From the NCBI GenBank assembly GCA_023374025.1, contig SIJG01000118.1, positions 350,267 to 414,266 of the forward strand: DNA of 64,000 nt. Reading direction: 5' to 3'. The notes under the pieces are model-generated. The model did no database searches. It was not told where the DNA came from and saw nothing but the letters and a program-made list of their open reading frames with translations. Of this stretch, positions 35,189 to 46,620 are shown in pieces. A program made the translations under genes and the position numbers. The stretch comes from Heterodera schachtii (taxonomy: Eukaryota; Nematoda; Chromadorea; Rhabditida; Heteroderidae). Each line of letters begins with the position of its first letter. Positions within the stretch are counted from its first letter, which is position 1.

Positions 35189-36046
35189 TCAGAATTCTTT
35201 TCGTCTGGGCCTCCCAAAGGGCGTGTCTTCCGTGAGGTCGAGGTGGCTCTGTGTTCGTGGTTGTTGGTACCGAGCCGTTCTGGCAATCATGTCCAATTTG
35301 ATTGGTGACATGGATCGGTGTTCTGCCCTGCGCGCCGGTGATTTGGGGGTTCGTGGCATTTCACGCAGCGGCATTCCCTCTTCGATCCCGAGTGGTTTGG
35401 AAATGGTGGGTCGAAGTTTCGGATGCTGGCGTACTCCAACGAGACTTAGAAGAGTAACTCTGATGGGGTTGAGCAAGTACGCCAGAAGGCATGGAAGTAT
35501 GATGTCGCGTAGCATGAGGAAGGTTGAGTAGACGCAGGCGACGCGAATCCACCACGTGATCGCTTCGTCAACAAGGCTTTTTAGCCAACGTACGGTGAAT
35601 CCTTCTATTCCGCCCTTCAGCGCGCCTAAAGCTTCCGTCCTAGCCGTGACATGTTGTTCCAGCTTCTCCTTGAACTGCTCCGAGTTGATGAATTCGTTGA
35701 TGTGTGGGAAACGTGTCGCGTCTGACTCATTGTCGAGCTGCCATGCGTGGAAGATCAGCGGATGAAGTTCCAAATTGCTGTTCGTTTGGTTGATTGTTGT
35801 CTCGTATAATTCGTGGACGTAATCCTTTGGCATTCGTCGTGCCGTGCCGGTTCGAGTATCGATCCACAACCAAATGTTGGGATTGCTCCGCAGTTGAAGA
35901 TGATGGAACCGGTAGCTATTACAGCTTGCCTGTTGAGCAGTCAGCGAGATGATGCGAAGTTCCGGATCCAAGAAGGCTGCGATAGCTCGGTCGGGAAAGT
36001 GCGCAGTAACGGGAATGTAGAGGCGACAGTCATTCATTGGCCTGTA
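35189..36046 (-). pseudogene. C-terminal part of Env-like protein beyond an in-frame stop
   Basis: The polyprotein frame continues in the same phase after the TAA at 36047-36049. An ATG at 36037 opens 282 codons to a stop at 35189-35191. The segment has a hydrophobic membrane-anchor region (about residues 155-200 of this part) followed by a long basic, Pro/Arg-rich tail, as expected for the end of a class of Env proteins. It ends 27 bp before the 3' LTR. The stop separates ectodomain from anchor: either a disabling mutation or a site of read-through. The Env family was not determined. Confidence 0.75.
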
Positions 36047-39000
36047 TTAGATGTCCTGTAGCGAAATGTTGACACATGGAAACACTTCCATTGTCGTCTC
36101 GCCGATCCAACGGGCTTGGATGTTTGCTTGCCGTAACAGTCTCCTGGCTTGTAACGTTGGGTTCGCGGCTCTCGAATTTCGTTGGCATTCTCTTATGTAG
36201 AGCTGGTTCAAAGCAACACTTGTCGCTACTTGAGAAGCCGAAAGTTGTGATGCGAGTTGCTCGGGCCGAATTCCTCTTTTCCACCTCCTCGTGGTGCTGA
36301 CAATGTCGTCGTACTGGTCTTTGGTAATCCCAAAGTTCTGTTCAGAGAGGACGATGCGTACGCCATCGCAGGCGATGAGTTCGGGAGCCTTTTTAGCGAA
36401 TGTCAAGGCCTTCTGATGATCGTCGGATATCCACGTGGCTACTGTTTCTCCGTAAGCGGCGGTGAATTTTCCACTGATGATTTCCGTCCGTTCGTAGTCG
36501 CACATTTTGCATTCGTCTCCAGAGCACGTCGATTTCCAAATCAGAGTCGTGTTGTCTTGCAACTGGCAGAATTCCGCAGAGTATTGACAGTTTTCGACTT
36601 GGTGGACTGGCGAAAGCATTTGTAGAGTTTGCCGTTTGATGAATACGGTTGCTGGCTGCACAAAGCAATTCGTAGCTGTGCTCGTCTGTTCGCCCTTGAA
36701 GAGTCCGGAAATGGGTCCTGGGAAGTTGACGTTCAGTTCGTCATTCGTTGACCACAGCTGTCCCTCGTGGTTGGTCATTTCGGACGTGGCGTATGGGCAT
36801 TCCTGGTGCAGTGCCATTTGCTTGCAGATGCGTTTGTTGACCGGTGGGAATTCTTTTACAATGGTCACAAACTTGTCGGCCAACAAATTTGTATAATAAT
36901 TCTCCGTCGTTCGTTTGACGGAGCAATGCCACGCGGAGTCAATCTGCTCTGGCCTGATGCTTTTGGCGTAGAGTTCAATTGCGAGATTGTGCCATTCCGC
37001 GGTGAGTGATGGTGGGGGACGACAGAATGGTGAACTCTCGGGGCCCTTGAGATCCCAAATCGTGCTGCCCCTGTCGGAACACCAGAAAACGTCCGCGCCG
37101 TCACGGTTCGTTCCCAAGTCTCTTTTCGCTGATTTTGCCGATTTGATTGTGCCAGGAGGTGTCGTTGCGTCCGTTTGTTGGCTTCTTGCTCTCGTGACGT
37201 ATTGGATTCGGGTTCGTCTTGTCGTCCGAGTTGATGCGCTGGTTGTTGGAGTCCATCTTTGCCTGGTGGTAGTCATCGGTGCCCATGTTGTCGTTGTCCA
37301 TGGACTTGTCTTCGTGGTGGTCATCATTTCAGTTTGAGTTTTTGTGCTGTACCACGACGAAGTTACTGGTGGGAGTGCGGTACTCAAAGTGCTTGTTGGT
37401 TCAAATGGCGGTGCAGTAGTGAGTGTGCTGTAGTGCGCGGATACCATTTGAAGGAATCGTTGAGCATTTTGGCTTAATGAGGCACGATGAATGCGTAGCG
37501 GAGCCGCTGCTGTTGGCTGAAGGAACAACAGCCCGAACATGCTGATGAACATCAGCATATTTATTGTGTTTCTGGACAAAAGACCACTGCTGCTTGCGGC
37601 TGATGTCGAAGGTGTCGGATCAACTTCCATGATTTCGTCTTCTTCTCGCGCCAAAATCATGTCGGTCAATTGTCTTGCTTCACCGGTTCGCCGGTGGTAG
37701 ACGAAAAAGCCTGCCTTGGCCGCCTTGGCCAGCTGGTAGCATTCGTTTTTGTTTTTAAGCCATGATTTTTCCTCTGTTTTTGCCAACACGATGGTGAGCT
37801 GAATGTCCGTCTTTGCGAGTTCTCGGACGTACGGAGTGATGCCTTTAGCCAAGTCGCTTTCATTGGCCAAGTAGCAGAAAATGATGTGCTGTACATCAGG
37901 TCCGGGGGATAGATGAAGTTTGTCCGAGGCATAGTGCGTGAACCATTGAGTTCTCGAGGCGTTCGCCAATTCTTCTGCCGCCAGATCTCCAACGCAAATG
38001 ATTTCGTGGTTGCTGTAGTGCTGGTTTGCTATCGCTGCTTTTGTTCGAGAAGCGACATTTGCGGTGAACTTGTTGAGGTTTTCGAGCCAATTCTCGAACT
38101 CGGATGCTTCTTTCCCTTCCATTGAAATTGGCCTGAGCTTTATTGGCTCAAATTGGTTCAGCTGCATTAATGCTCCAAAGCGATCACACGAATTGCTCCA
38201 TTGCTTGAGTAGGTCAATGAGTGGCGCTTGCTTCACAAGTTGTCGATTTTTGGCGATGAATTGCTCATTCCAGAATTTCTCGGCCAACTGTTTCGGTGTC
38301 AGCATGGATGGCATGACGTATTCCTCGTGGAGAATGACTGCTTCGCTCCGAAGGTTTAAGAGTCGTTGGACCCAATCGAAAAGCATTGCGTTCATCAGAG
38401 AATTTGCTTCGCAGTCTTCGAATCCGTTCAATTGCTTTTTGCGAGTTGAAGCAATTTGTTGGTACGTGCATTTGGCACAGCTTTCGTGACGTCCACCAGA
38501 ACATTCGGTTAAAATGTTATAACCGACGTATTGTTCTCCTTTTGGCCAGCTTTGTTGGTAGCATTCGATGCGTAACTCTTCCGGTTCTGGAATGTGCGGT
38601 GCTGGTGGGGGAGTGTGTCCCGCTCTCTGAACTCGTCGCTCGTTTTCCTCTTGAAGCTCGGAGGACGACACATCCTCCATGACGATGATTTCTGGTTCAG
38701 GCTCGCTTTCAATGACCGGTGGGCCATGGAAGACCATTTCTTCTGGCGTCAGATTGGTGTAATGGCCCTCCTTGAATCTGACGTTCATGGATGGCCGAGT
38801 ACCACCAAGGAATTCGGATGGTTCGACCAGTTTTCCTTTTTGGTCGTGCAATGTCCATCCTTGAGTTTCGAGCTGATGTAGCTCCCTGGAAGTGCGTCCG
38901 TTTTTCCAGAGAAACTGCCAATTGTCGTTGCCGTAAATCCGTTGACAGTACGTAAGCAGTACTTCGTTGTGTTTTGGCATGTCCTCGATTGGTCGACCTT

Positions 39001-42000
39001 TTGTTTTTTCTTTCATCGATTCGGCTTTCTTTGCACTCCAAAATGATCGTGCTTCTTCTCTTTCTTTGCGCGATGGTTTTTTGAATGCTTCTTCCGCTTC
39101 TTTTCGCTTTTCAGCTCGCTGCTGGTCGTGGGTTTCTCTCTCCTTCTGTTGCTCCTCTTTTTCTGCTTCCGTTTGTGCAGATGCCCTTGGCAAGTCGGCG
39201 AGCTTCTGCTTCAGTCTGTCTGATGTCTTTGTTCGTGCCTTCTCACGTTGCTTCTTCGCCATTTTTTGCTCGAATTCCTTTTGGACCGGTGGCGGCGCCT
39301 TTTCCACGGCGCGGCTTTCGTTGATAGCTTCCGTCGTTGCCTTGCTCCCGCCTTCTTGCTCTGAGATGGCGCAAAACAACTTGCGTAGTCCGGAGTCTTG
39401 TAATTCCCTTCTTTTGCGACGCGGTCCTTGAAGAGGGCTGTGCTGTTGCGGGATCGGCCGAAGAAATGCCCGTTTGCGTTTCGGAATGCGGAATCTGTTT
39501 TTCGGCTGCGGCATTTCATCCTCGCTGCCGGCGAGAGAGACGCTGTCGATGTCGTTGTCCAAGTTGCTCATGACGAAGGTGGTGAAGTGTGTTTCTGGAA
39601 ATTCGGGTTGAATTTCCAGACTGTAGAGCTGATTGACAGCTCTCCATTTTTCTTTCCCATTGTGGGAAATCAGGGCAGAACGGGATTTGTTATCCCGTCC
39701 TATTTGGACTTTAAGGACCCGGGCCAAGCTCCAGACTGATCGCGGATTTGCTTCTTCTTCAACAAGCACAATGTCTCCTTCGTTAGGAGTTTGCTGTTCG
39801 TTGTTCAATCGTTGGTTTGCACGTTCACGCAGGGAAAGGAGATATTCGGATCTCCAAATTTCCCAGAAGCTATTCAGTCTTGAATCTGCCTTCTGAAGCA
39901 TCGTTTTCAGCTTGTTGGGGTTCGGCTGGTATTCTGGATCTTCCGGATCCGTTGCCATTGACGGAAAATTCGTTTCCGTTGATCCGTACGGGATCAGAAA
40001 ATTGACCGGTCTGAGTACCGGGTCTGGTTCGCGGTCTGACTCAAAAGTCAGTGGGCGATGGTTCACAATTGCTTCGATTTCAACGACGAGTGTGCCGAAT
40101 TCGTCGAATGTGAGAAGTCTGCGTCCAATGCTTCTCCTCAAGGCATTTTTGGTAATGCCGATCAGTCGTTCCCAAGTGCCACCTTTCCATGGCGCATGGG
40201 CTGTGTTGAAATTCCAAGTGATTCCTTGATGAGCCAGCTGTTCTTGCACTTCGAGTGTGAGTAAGTCCGTGGTCCAATTTTCCTTGATGACCTTGGCTCC
40301 AGCGATGAAATTTGTCCCTTGGTCGGACAGGATGACTCTTGGTACACCGCGTCGGGCGGCAAATCTCCGGAACACGCGGAGAAAGGCTTCGGCAGAATAG
40401 TCATCTGCCACTTCCAAATGAATTGCTCGGATGACGAGGCAAGTGAAAAGTGCGACATACACTTTCACCGTTTCGGGGCCTCTCTTCACTTTTAGTGGAC
40501 CAAAGTAGTCAATGCCGGTGTTGTTGAAGGGTCGTGTCTCGTTGACTCGCTCTTTTGGCAGATTAGGAGCTTCGGGATAAGCGTATGGCTTCAGCTTTTC
40601 CCTTTTGCATGCCAAGCATCCAATTCGACTTGAGTAGAGGGCATTTTGGACCGTCTGTCTGCCCCTTGGAACCCAAAATTTCTCGCGAATTTTGGATAGA
40701 AGAATCCTCGGTCCACAATGCTTGTGAATCCGATCGTAGTGGACAATGATGAGTTTGGTTGTCCATGCTTCGGCGGGCAAAAATATCGGATTTTTGCTTT
40801 GGATGGGAAGATTGGCATTTCCCAGCCTTCCTTGGCACTTCAATGTTTCCAGAGGCTTAGACTTGAAAAGCTTCAAGTTATTGATGACTGATTCCGAGGG
40901 CCAATGTTGCAGTTGTGTTTCGATCAGCATCCATTCGTCGGCTATTTCCAATTCGTTTGCCGTTAATGGCCCTTTTTCCGATTGGTGCCCATGTGTGAGA
41001 AGCGGACTGTTCGTCGGTTCTGGATTTTGTCTCTTCTGAAGCATAGTCACCGCGAAGCGGATGACGTGAGCAGCGGTTGCTCTGAGACGATTCCAATTTG
41101 AGAAGCGCTCAAATTGGATTGCAGGGACGAATTCTTCGCGCTGTTGTACGGCATTACTCCATTCGACAATGGGAGGTTCCGTCACTTCCCTTATTTCTTC
41201 GCCAGGGTTGTAAGTGACGTTTGATTCCGGCCATTGGCTAACTTTGGTTAGCCACGCTGGGCCAAATCGCCAAAGCAATGACGATTGGAGACTCTGTGGG
41301 TCTGTTCCACGTGAAGCGATGTCTGCCGGATTTTCATCCGTTCGGATGTGCATGACTTTGAAGCGTGCTTCTCTGATTTTCTTCAGCCGATTACATACGA
41401 ATCTGTCGTATTTCCGTTCCTCTTTGAGCCTTTCGATTGAACATTGGCTGTCTGTCCAAAGTACGACTTGTTGGTCGTTGAAGTTGAGTTGAGTTTGGAC
41501 GAACTTGGTCACTTTGACTCCCAAAGTTAGCGCTTGGAGTTCCAATTTTGGAATTGTTGAATCGTGGTCGGCCACTTTGAGCGGTTTGACATGGCTTTTG
41601 CCAAAAATCAAGTTGCTTTCCTTTTTTCCGTAGGAAGTGTCTGCGAGCTGGTAAAGCGCGACGCCGAGTCCCGATTTGCTGGCATCGCAGAAGCAGTGAA
41701 ATTCCTCACTGGGACTTGTCGCAATGTGACGAGGGAATTCCACCCTGAAGTTGAAGCCGAATCCTTCCCACGCCTGCATTAGTTTGATCCAGTCAAGTGC
41801 CATCTTTTCCGGCAGCGGATCGTCCCATTTGAAATTCAAATTTTGGACGATTTGCAAAAAATGCTTGGCGGGCAACAGTGCCGGTGAAATAAGTCCAAGT
41901 GGGTCGTACACTTTTGCGATGTGTGACAGGATCTTCCGTTTTGTGGTTGGACTGCTGAAGATTGGCATTTTGAAGATCAGCTGGTCATGTCGTGGCTTCC

Positions 42001-45000
42001 ATTCGATGCCTAACACCTTTGTGTTTTCCAGGTCCTTGGCCAATTCGGATGAGTCAAGTTCTTTGAGCTCGTCAATGTGACTTCCGAAGAATTCGCGGAT
42101 CCGCATTCCGGCGGATTCAAAAATGATTTTTGCTTCCGTGACCAGTTGAGTGATGCTTTCACTTGGCGTGACTTCCATCATGATGTTGTCCACGTACAGA
42201 TTGTCACTGATGCGTTGTGCAACATCCGTGTCGTAAAGTGCAAGGTGCTCCCTGAGCGTGGCATTGAGCAGAAATGGCGACACGGTCAATCCGAAACTGA
42301 CTCGGCAGAATCGGAAAACGCGGAAGTCTTCTCGTTTCAGTTGTTCGAGATTTGCTTCCTTTGGTTTGGCAAGCCAAAGGAATCGTGTGGCATCGCGGTC
42401 CTGTTCTCTGACGCCCAATTGCAGGAATGCTTTCTCAATGTCGGCAAGGATGACCTTTTCCATGCGTCTGAATCGAAGGAGAATGCCGGTCAGGTCCTTC
42501 AAAAGTAGCGGGCCTGTGTGCAGGCATTCGTTGAGTGATGGTGCCGACGGAGTGGATTTGGGTTTTGCAGAGGCATCCATCACGATGCGGATTTTGGTCG
42601 TGGATTTGTCGGTTCGGATTACTGCCCTGTGTGGCAGGTAGTGGACTGGACCACATGAATGATCAGAATTGACCAATTCGATGATGGAATTTTGCTGTTG
42701 TTCATCCAGGATTGCTTGGTATTCGTCGACCAAGTTAATTGTCCGAAGCTTTCGGATGAGGCTTATGAGCCTTGCCTTTGCTTGATGGTAATTCGTTGGC
42801 AATTGTGCCACTCTATCGTTCCATGGTAATGCGATTTGGTATTTGTTGTTGACGAACGACAAGTTTTCCTTGAAATTTTTCATCACTTCATCACGATCGA
42901 TTGGCGTTGAAGAGTCGTCCATGCCAATGATGTTGAGGCCGTAGAACTTGTTGAGTTCTTCGTTGGCCTTCAAGTCTTCTTCCGTTGTGAAGACATTTTC
43001 GTCTGTGACCGTGAGGACGAATGTCACATTGGACGGTTGACTGAGTTCAATCCGTCCAGTGCCGCTGATGATTTTGCCAATTTTCGACTGGCAAATCGTG
43101 AATCCGCTCGGCAATCGTTCAATTGGCTGAACATGCAAGTCATGCCAGACATCCATTCCGAGCATGACGTCCGGTTGTCGTGACTCATGCGGCGGAAAAA
43201 GCTTCTTCTGTTGAAGCTGCTGCTTGTCCAATGTGTTCAGTTGGAGGACAGGCAAATTGTTGAGCAGAAACTTGAGTGCGTTCAAGTTGAAAATAAGTCG
43301 GTCCCCGTTGGGACATAGAAAGCCGATTGCGACTCGGTCGCTGACGTAACGCTTCGGTTCGCGTTCGCCGAAGCTTGTAAGGAAGCATTCTTCCGTTCTG
43401 AGCACGGTCAGTTCGAGCTGTTTGGCTGCCGTGTTTGAAATGAATGACCGGTGGCTTCCCGGGTCAATGAAGACGGTTGCCATCATGCTTTGGCATGGCC
43501 TCGACGGGTTGAAAATTGTGGCCATTGTTGTCATTAGCAGAGCTCGGGTGTCACTGCTTTGAACGGCGTTGCTCATTGATTGTGCCGTTGGATTTGTGGA
43601 TTTCTGCTCATCCTGATTTGGGTGCCGTTCCGTTACGGCTGCTGCTTGTTGTGATTGCGTTGCGGCATTTGTGCCTTCTTGGCAGAGTATGGCCGGGTGC
43701 AGCTGTCTGCATTTGTAGCATTTGATTGGCCTTGGGCACTCGCTGGCCCGATGGTTTGACTTCAAGCACTTGAAGCACAATCCTTTGTCTCGAACAAAGG
43801 CTGACCGTTGCTGTACGGTGTTGTATCTCTGGCATTCTTCGTTCCAGTGATTTCCATTGCAGAAAAGGCACGGTGAGGGTGGCTTCCTAGGTCCGGCTTG
43901 AATTGCGGTGCCATTCCGGATTGGCACAGTTGAAGGCGCTTGAGTTGGCCTTAGTCCCTTCGGTTGGGAGTTCCGCAGTTGCTGCTTGTTGTGGTTCACT
44001 TGCTTATGAACCTCCTCAATTGTTGAGGACATGAAAGTGCGTTCCCGAATGGCGGGAGTTGCATTGCGGTTCCGGAAATTTGCTGCGAAATTGCGTGTTC
44101 GCGGTGCTTGTGCTTGAGTCGCTGGCCTTGCTGGCCGATCGATTGATTGATGGTGGTGCCCGTACTCGCCCAACACTTCTTGGATTTGGACTTCTTTTCG
44201 TACGGCTTCGTTTAGCACGTCCCGAAATTTGGTTGTCGTCCAATTTGCCGGATCCTCTCCTTTCTTGTTGAGGATGTTTCGCAGGAATGCTGGCGTCAGC
44301 TTCTTTTCCAGCATGAGGAATACTTGAGGACCTTCGATGTCCTCTCCGGCATTGTTCAGCTCCCTTGTGAGCCGCTCGAGCTGAAGCAGAAAGTCTTTGG
44401 TCTCACGGAGGCCTCGGCATGGCTTGAGATTGGCCAATTCGAAGTGAAGACTTCTGATGTGTTCCTCCGGAGCTCCGTACGTGTCCTTTAGCAGCTGAAG
44501 GACCGTCTCGTAGTTTGCGTCTTCCAGCCGGAAGCCCGCTATGAGTTCTCGTGCTTCTCCGCCCAGCAGATTGCGGAGCAAGTTCAGCTTCTGTGCTTTG
44601 CTGATTGATTGGCTGCCGATTGCTGATTTGAATGACTCGTAGAATTCGGGCCATTTTCGCTTTTGGCCGAAGAATTTGTCCAGCTGAATTGGCTGGAATT
44701 GGTAGAGCGGTGCCGTGAATGTCGGTGCCGCCATTGGCGCTGCCATGGCTGGTGGCATGGGCGCTTGTTGCTGCGGATTAGCCAATTGATCCGCTTTTGC
44801 TTCTCTGTCGGCTCTGCCTTTGTGCAGTTTGGCTGCGGCACTGAGCGTTGCTTCGAGATCTCGCAAATCCCGAAGTTTGGTTGTTGCTGCGTCGTATCGC
44901 TCGGCGATTTTCTCATTCTTGTCGAATTTGACGTATTCTTTTTCGCCGTTGTCTTTGTCGTCTCCGATCAGTCGGGCGAGAAGTTCGATCCAGGCGTTGG

Positions 45001-45199
45001 ATGAATCTCGTAGACTGTCCATCTGCATTTCCATCGAGCGAATTTCCTTGACGACGCGATCAAATTGAGCCTCCAAGTTGACGGCATTTTCCCAGTTTGA
45101 TAGGTCAGGATCGGGGTGAAGAAGGAGTGAGGTGGCGCTTTTGGCATTGTCGAGGGCTTTCAGTGCATTGATGATCCCTTTTTGTATTGGCCCAGACAT
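36047..45199 (-). CDS. Pao/BEL Gag-Pol-Env polyprotein, 3050 aa
   Basis: One open frame from ATG 45199 to TAA 36047-36049. Approximate residues: coiled Gag 1-430; three CCHC-like knuckles 443-510 ([40 protein letters not shown]); aspartic protease about 578 ([10 protein letters not shown]); reverse transcriptase with [10 protein letters not shown] about 916 and YVDN about 1000, where YVDD is usual; RNase H about 1167 ([10 protein letters not shown]); integrase His/Cys region about 1480-1520, core GIDYFGP about 1560 and LSDQGTNF about 1623; DUF5641-like domain 1808-1869. Then a region of about 670 residues of unknown nature, an internal signal-like hydrophobic segment about 2546-2567, a Thr-rich mucin-like stretch 2586-2670 and an Env-like ectodomain rich in Cys with a basic RRWKRG site about 2970. 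A 544-nt leader precedes the ATG. Confidence 0.93.
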   Translation of the reverse strand: MSGPIQKGIINALKALDNAKSATSLLLHPDPDLSNWENAVNLEAQFDRVVKEIRSMEMQMDSLRDSSNAWIELLARLIGDDKDNGEKEYVKFDKNEKIAERYDAATTKLRDLRDLEATLSAAAKLHKGRADREAKADQLANPQQQAPMPPAMAAPMAAPTFTAPLYQFQPIQLDKFFGQKRKWPEFYESFKSAIGSQSISKAQKLNLLRNLLGGEARELIAGFRLEDANYETVLQLLKDTYGAPEEHIRSLHFELANLKPCRGLRETKDFLLQLERLTRELNNAGEDIEGPQVFLMLEKKLTPAFLRNILNKKGEDPANWTTTKFRDVLNEAVRKEVQIQEVLGEYGHHHQSIDRPARPATQAQAPRTRNFAANFRNRNATPAIRERTFMSSTIEEVHKQVNHNKQQLRNSQPKGLRPTQAPSTVPIRNGTAIQAGPRKPPSPCLFCNGNHWNEECQRYNTVQQRSAFVRDKGLCFKCLKSNHRASECPRPIKCYKCRQLHPAILCQEGTNAATQSQQAAAVTERHPNQDEQKSTNPTAQSMSNAVQSSDTRALLMTTMATIFNPSRPCQSMMATVFIDPGSHRSFISNTAAKQLELTVLRTEECFLTSFGEREPKRYVSDRVAIGFLCPNGDRLIFNLNALKFLLNNLPVLQLNTLDKQQLQQKKLFPPHESRQPDVMLGMDVWHDLHVQPIERLPSGFTICQSKIGKIISGTGRIELSQPSNVTFVLTVTDENVFTTEEDLKANEELNKFYGLNIIGMDDSSTPIDRDEVMKNFKENLSFVNNKYQIALPWNDRVAQLPTNYHQAKARLISLIRKLRTINLVDEYQAILDEQQQNSIIELVNSDHSCGPVHYLPHRAVIRTDKSTTKIRIVMDASAKPKSTPSAPSLNECLHTGPLLLKDLTGILLRFRRMEKVILADIEKAFLQLGVREQDRDATRFLWLAKPKEANLEQLKREDFRVFRFCRVSFGLTVSPFLLNATLREHLALYDTDVAQRISDNLYVDNIMMEVTPSESITQLVTEAKIIFESAGMRIREFFGSHIDELKELDSSELAKDLENTKVLGIEWKPRHDQLIFKMPIFSSPTTKRKILSHIAKVYDPLGLISPALLPAKHFLQIVQNLNFKWDDPLPEKMALDWIKLMQAWEGFGFNFRVEFPRHIATSPSEEFHCFCDASKSGLGVALYQLADTSYGKKESNLIFGKSHVKPLKVADHDSTIPKLELQALTLGVKVTKFVQTQLNFNDQQVVLWTDSQCSIERLKEERKYDRFVCNRLKKIREARFKVMHIRTDENPADIASRGTDPQSLQSSLLWRFGPAWLTKVSQWPESNVTYNPGEEIREVTEPPIVEWSNAVQQREEFVPAIQFERFSNWNRLRATAAHVIRFAVTMLQKRQNPEPTNSPLLTHGHQSEKGPLTANELEIADEWMLIETQLQHWPSESVINNLKLFKSKPLETLKCQGRLGNANLPIQSKNPIFLPAEAWTTKLIIVHYDRIHKHCGPRILLSKIREKFWVPRGRQTVQNALYSSRIGCLACKREKLKPYAYPEAPNLPKERVNETRPFNNTGIDYFGPLKVKRGPETVKVYVALFTCLVIRAIHLEVADDYSAEAFLRVFRRFAARRGVPRVILSDQGTNFIAGAKVIKENWTTDLLTLEVQEQLAHQGITWNFNTAHAPWKGGTWERLIGITKNALRRSIGRRLLTFDEFGTLVVEIEAIVNHRPLTFESDREPDPVLRPVNFLIPYGSTETNFPSMATDPEDPEYQPNPNKLKTMLQKADSRLNSFWEIWRSEYLLSLRERANQRLNNEQQTPNEGDIVLVEEEANPRSVWSLARVLKVQIGRDNKSRSALISHNGKEKWRAVNQLYSLEIQPEFPETHFTTFVMSNLDNDIDSVSLAGSEDEMPQPKNRFRIPKRKRAFLRPIPQQHSPLQGPRRKRRELQDSGLRKLFCAISEQEGGSKATTEAINESRAVEKAPPPVQKEFEQKMAKKQREKARTKTSDRLKQKLADLPRASAQTEAEKEEQQKERETHDQQRAEKRKEAEEAFKKPSRKEREEARSFWSAKKAESMKEKTKGRPIEDMPKHNEVLLTYCQRIYGNDNWQFLWKNGRTSRELHQLETQGWTLHDQKGKLVEPSEFLGGTRPSMNVRFKEGHYTNLTPEEMVFHGPPVIESEPEPEIIVMEDVSSSELQEENERRVQRAGHTPPPAPHIPEPEELRIECYQQSWPKGEQYVGYNILTECSGGRHESCAKCTYQQIASTRKKQLNGFEDCEANSLMNAMLFDWVQRLLNLRSEAVILHEEYVMPSMLTPKQLAEKFWNEQFIAKNRQLVKQAPLIDLLKQWSNSCDRFGALMQLNQFEPIKLRPISMEGKEASEFENWLENLNKFTANVASRTKAAIANQHYSNHEIICVGDLAAEELANASRTQWFTHYASDKLHLSPGPDVQHIIFCYLANESDLAKGITPYVRELAKTDIQLTIVLAKTEEKSWLKNKNECYQLAKAAKAGFFVYHRRTGEARQLTDMILAREEDEIMEVDPTPSTSAASSSGLLSRNTINMLMFISMFGLLFLQPTAAAPLRIHRASLSQNAQRFLQMVSAHYSTLTTAPPFEPTSTLSTALPPVTSSWYSTKTQTEMMTTTKTSPWTTTTWAPMTTTRQRWTPTTSASTRTTRRTRIQYVTRARSQQTDATTPPGTIKSAKSAKRDLGTNRDGADVFWCSDRGSTIWDLKGPESSPFCRPPPSLTAEWHNLAIELYAKSIRPEQIDSAWHCSVKRTTENYYTNLLADKFVTIVKEFPPVNKRICKQMALHQECPYATSEMTNHEGQLWSTNDELNVNFPGPISGLFKGEQTSTATNCFVQPATVFIKRQTLQMLSPVHQVENCQYSAEFCQLQDNTTLIWKSTCSGDECKMCDYERTEIISGKFTAAYGETVATWISDDHQKALTFAKKAPELIACDGVRIVLSEQNFGITKDQYDDIVSTTRRWKRGIRPEQLASQLSASQVATSVALNQLYIRECQRNSRAANPTLQARRLLRQANIQARWIGETTMEVFPCVNISLQDI

Positions 45200-45327
45200 T
45201 GTGGCAAGTTTGTGCGTGTTTGTGCGTGTGTGCGTATGTGTGTGTGTGCGTGTGTGTGCTTGTTGTTTTGTGTCTCTTGCCGGATCAGTCTGGCCTTGGC
45301 CCTGGGGCCTTTGGGACCTCTGTGACT

Positions 45328-45648
45328 AAACACCTGCCTCGGAGGACAAGGTGTTTGCCTTTTGCCTTATGGCTAAACTAAAGCCTCGGAGGACTGTTAG
45401 TTTGCCTTTTTTCCTTATTTGTCAGTGGCCTAGTGCGCGCTTAAACACCCTTTTTGAACGAAGTACTTCCTCGAAGGGCAAGTACTACGTTCACTAAAAC
45501 CTTCACACCTCTACCCTTTGCTTAAGACGAAGTACTTCCTCGGAGGGTAAGCACTAAGTCTGCTATGTCCCTCGTGAAGTTAGGCCTCGGAGGACCGTAA
45601 CTACACGAAACTATGAACACTAGACAAGCCTCGGAGGGTCTTGTCTAG
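45328..45648 (-). promoter_or_regulatory. six tandem leader hairpins with one shared loop
   Basis: Between the primer site and the gag ATG are six stem-loops: 45328-45356, 45375-45403, 45456-45492, 45525-45561, 45572-45608 and 45620-45648. On the plus strand each loop contains CCTCGGAGG (CCTCGAAGG in the third). Stems of 7-11 bp are unrelated in sequence yet pair, for example AAACACCT/AGGTGTTT, AAACTAA/TTAGTTT and CTAGACAAG/CTTGTCTAG. Different stems presenting a constant loop is the mark of selected RNA structure. The leader position suggests packaging, dimerisation or translation control. Confidence 0.85.
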
Positions 45649-45720
45649 GCTCTCTAATTTGCTTTTTCCTTTCCCCCTTTGTCACCGGGATCCGTCGATT
45701 CAGTCCGTGGTTCACAGCAG

Positions 45721-45740
45721 ATCCAGCTGCAGGAGCGCCA
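45721..45740 (-). promoter_or_regulatory. putative tRNA primer-binding site
   Basis: Three bases inside the 5' LTR the sense strand reads TGGCGCTCCTGCAGCTGGAT. The initial TGG complements a tRNA CCA end. The tRNA was not identified. Confidence 0.6.
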
Positions 45741-45855
45741 ATTTGTCCCGACGTGCTCTGGGGTCGGGCCAAATGAATTCCGCGGTGCGGGGGTCAGGGG
45801 GGCAGGCAGGGACAAGAGCAACCAATTCAAACGCCGAAGAAAAATTAATAAAAAA

Positions 45856-45861
45856 TTTATT
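45856..45861 (-). terminator. AATAAA polyadenylation signal in LTR (also 34403-34408)
   Basis: AATAAA on the element's sense strand, 12 nt after the SL1 stretch and before a T-rich tract. In the 3' LTR it would define the end of R. Confidence 0.65.
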
Positions 45862-45873
45862 CCGGGGGAGAGC

Positions 45874-45894
45874 CTCAAACTTGGGTAATTAAAC
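45874..45894 (-). promoter_or_regulatory. SL1 spliced-leader sequence inside the 5' LTR
   Basis: Twenty-one consecutive bases, sense strand, equal positions 2-22 of the nematode SL1 leader; GTTTAATTACCCAAGTTTGA is the first 20. The base before them is T instead of the first G of SL1. The next bases are GCTCTC, not the GT donor of an SL RNA gene, so this is leader sequence and not an SL RNA gene. A 21-base match cannot be chance. Position just upstream of AATAAA suggests the start of R. Confidence 0.93.
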
Positions 45895-46620
45895 ATGAAA
45901 ATGAAATGGTGAAAAATATCACAAATTGATCACAGAAATGCCATCACCGGGGAATTATCACAAATGGAATTGGGCACCGGGATGGGACAGGAAAATTTCA
46001 GAAAGGAGGCATTCGGGCACCGGGGCAAATGGAAAATCACAGAAACAAATGAATGGGACCGGGAGGAACAGAAATGGAAGGCACCGGGGCCACAGAACAA
46101 AGATCAATAACCGGGGGTCAGGAAATGATCACAATTGGGGAGGCATCACAGTTAAAGGCTGGAGGGACGGGGAGAGAAACGGCAAAAATGCCCAATGAAT
46201 TTGGGTTGTAAATTTTGGGGGCATTTGGCCGTTTAAATAACAATAAAGTTAAATAAAAAGTGGCAAAATTGGGCAGAACGAAATGGGGCCGAAAATTGTG
46301 CACGAAATGAAAAACGGGGGACAAAATTGAACAAATGAACAAATTGGCGGAAAACGGGAAAATTGGGGGTTCATCGTTCTTTGGAGTCGCATTCGCCAAA
46401 TTGGGGGACGGGGGCGAAAAGTTGCGGTTTTGATGAATTGTTGATTAATTTGTGCGCGGGGCGGAGGGGGAACACAGAAAAACAATTAACAATTTGAAGG
46501 AAAAAGGGGGCAGAGGGATGGAACGGCGAAAACACGTCCCGCGGCGGGGGGGGGGGGGCGCCCTCCCTCTCAATTCGCCGATCATTGATTGGCGATCGGA
46601 ATTTGAAATTCCGACAACTT

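Larger units (their letters stand above)
34291..46616 (-). mobile_element. Pao/BEL LTR retrotransposon with env, 12.3 kb
   Basis: LTRs 45744-46616 (5') and 34291-35161 (3') begin TGTC and end GACA. A 4-bp duplication ACTT lies at 34287-34290 and 46617-46620. Between them are a primer-binding site, a structured leader, a 3050-codon gag-pol-env frame and an env continuation after one in-frame stop. Domain order Gag, zinc knuckles, protease, RT, RNase H, integrase with a C-terminal DUF5641-like domain is that of BEL/Pao. The two LTRs differ at scattered sites and small indels, so insertion is not brand new although the reading frame is almost intact. Confidence 0.96.
45744..46616 (-). repeat. 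5' LTR of the Pao element
   Basis: 873 bp, the partner of 34291-35161. In the element's sense, U3 comes first (46616 downward), then a TATTTTT-containing stretch about 25 nt before the SL1 sequence, then SL1 (45894-45874), AATAAA (45861-45856) and about 110 nt to the LTR end. A G/C-rich run (poly-C in sense) lies near 46545. Confidence 0.95.

Noticed and set aside
36076..45068. Many plus-strand frames across the Pao element
   Set aside because: They are shadows of the 3050-codon minus-strand polyprotein.
45874..45894. An SL RNA gene
   Set aside because: The leader-like bases are not followed by GT, and no Sm site or SL RNA stem-loops follow. Only the leader part is present.
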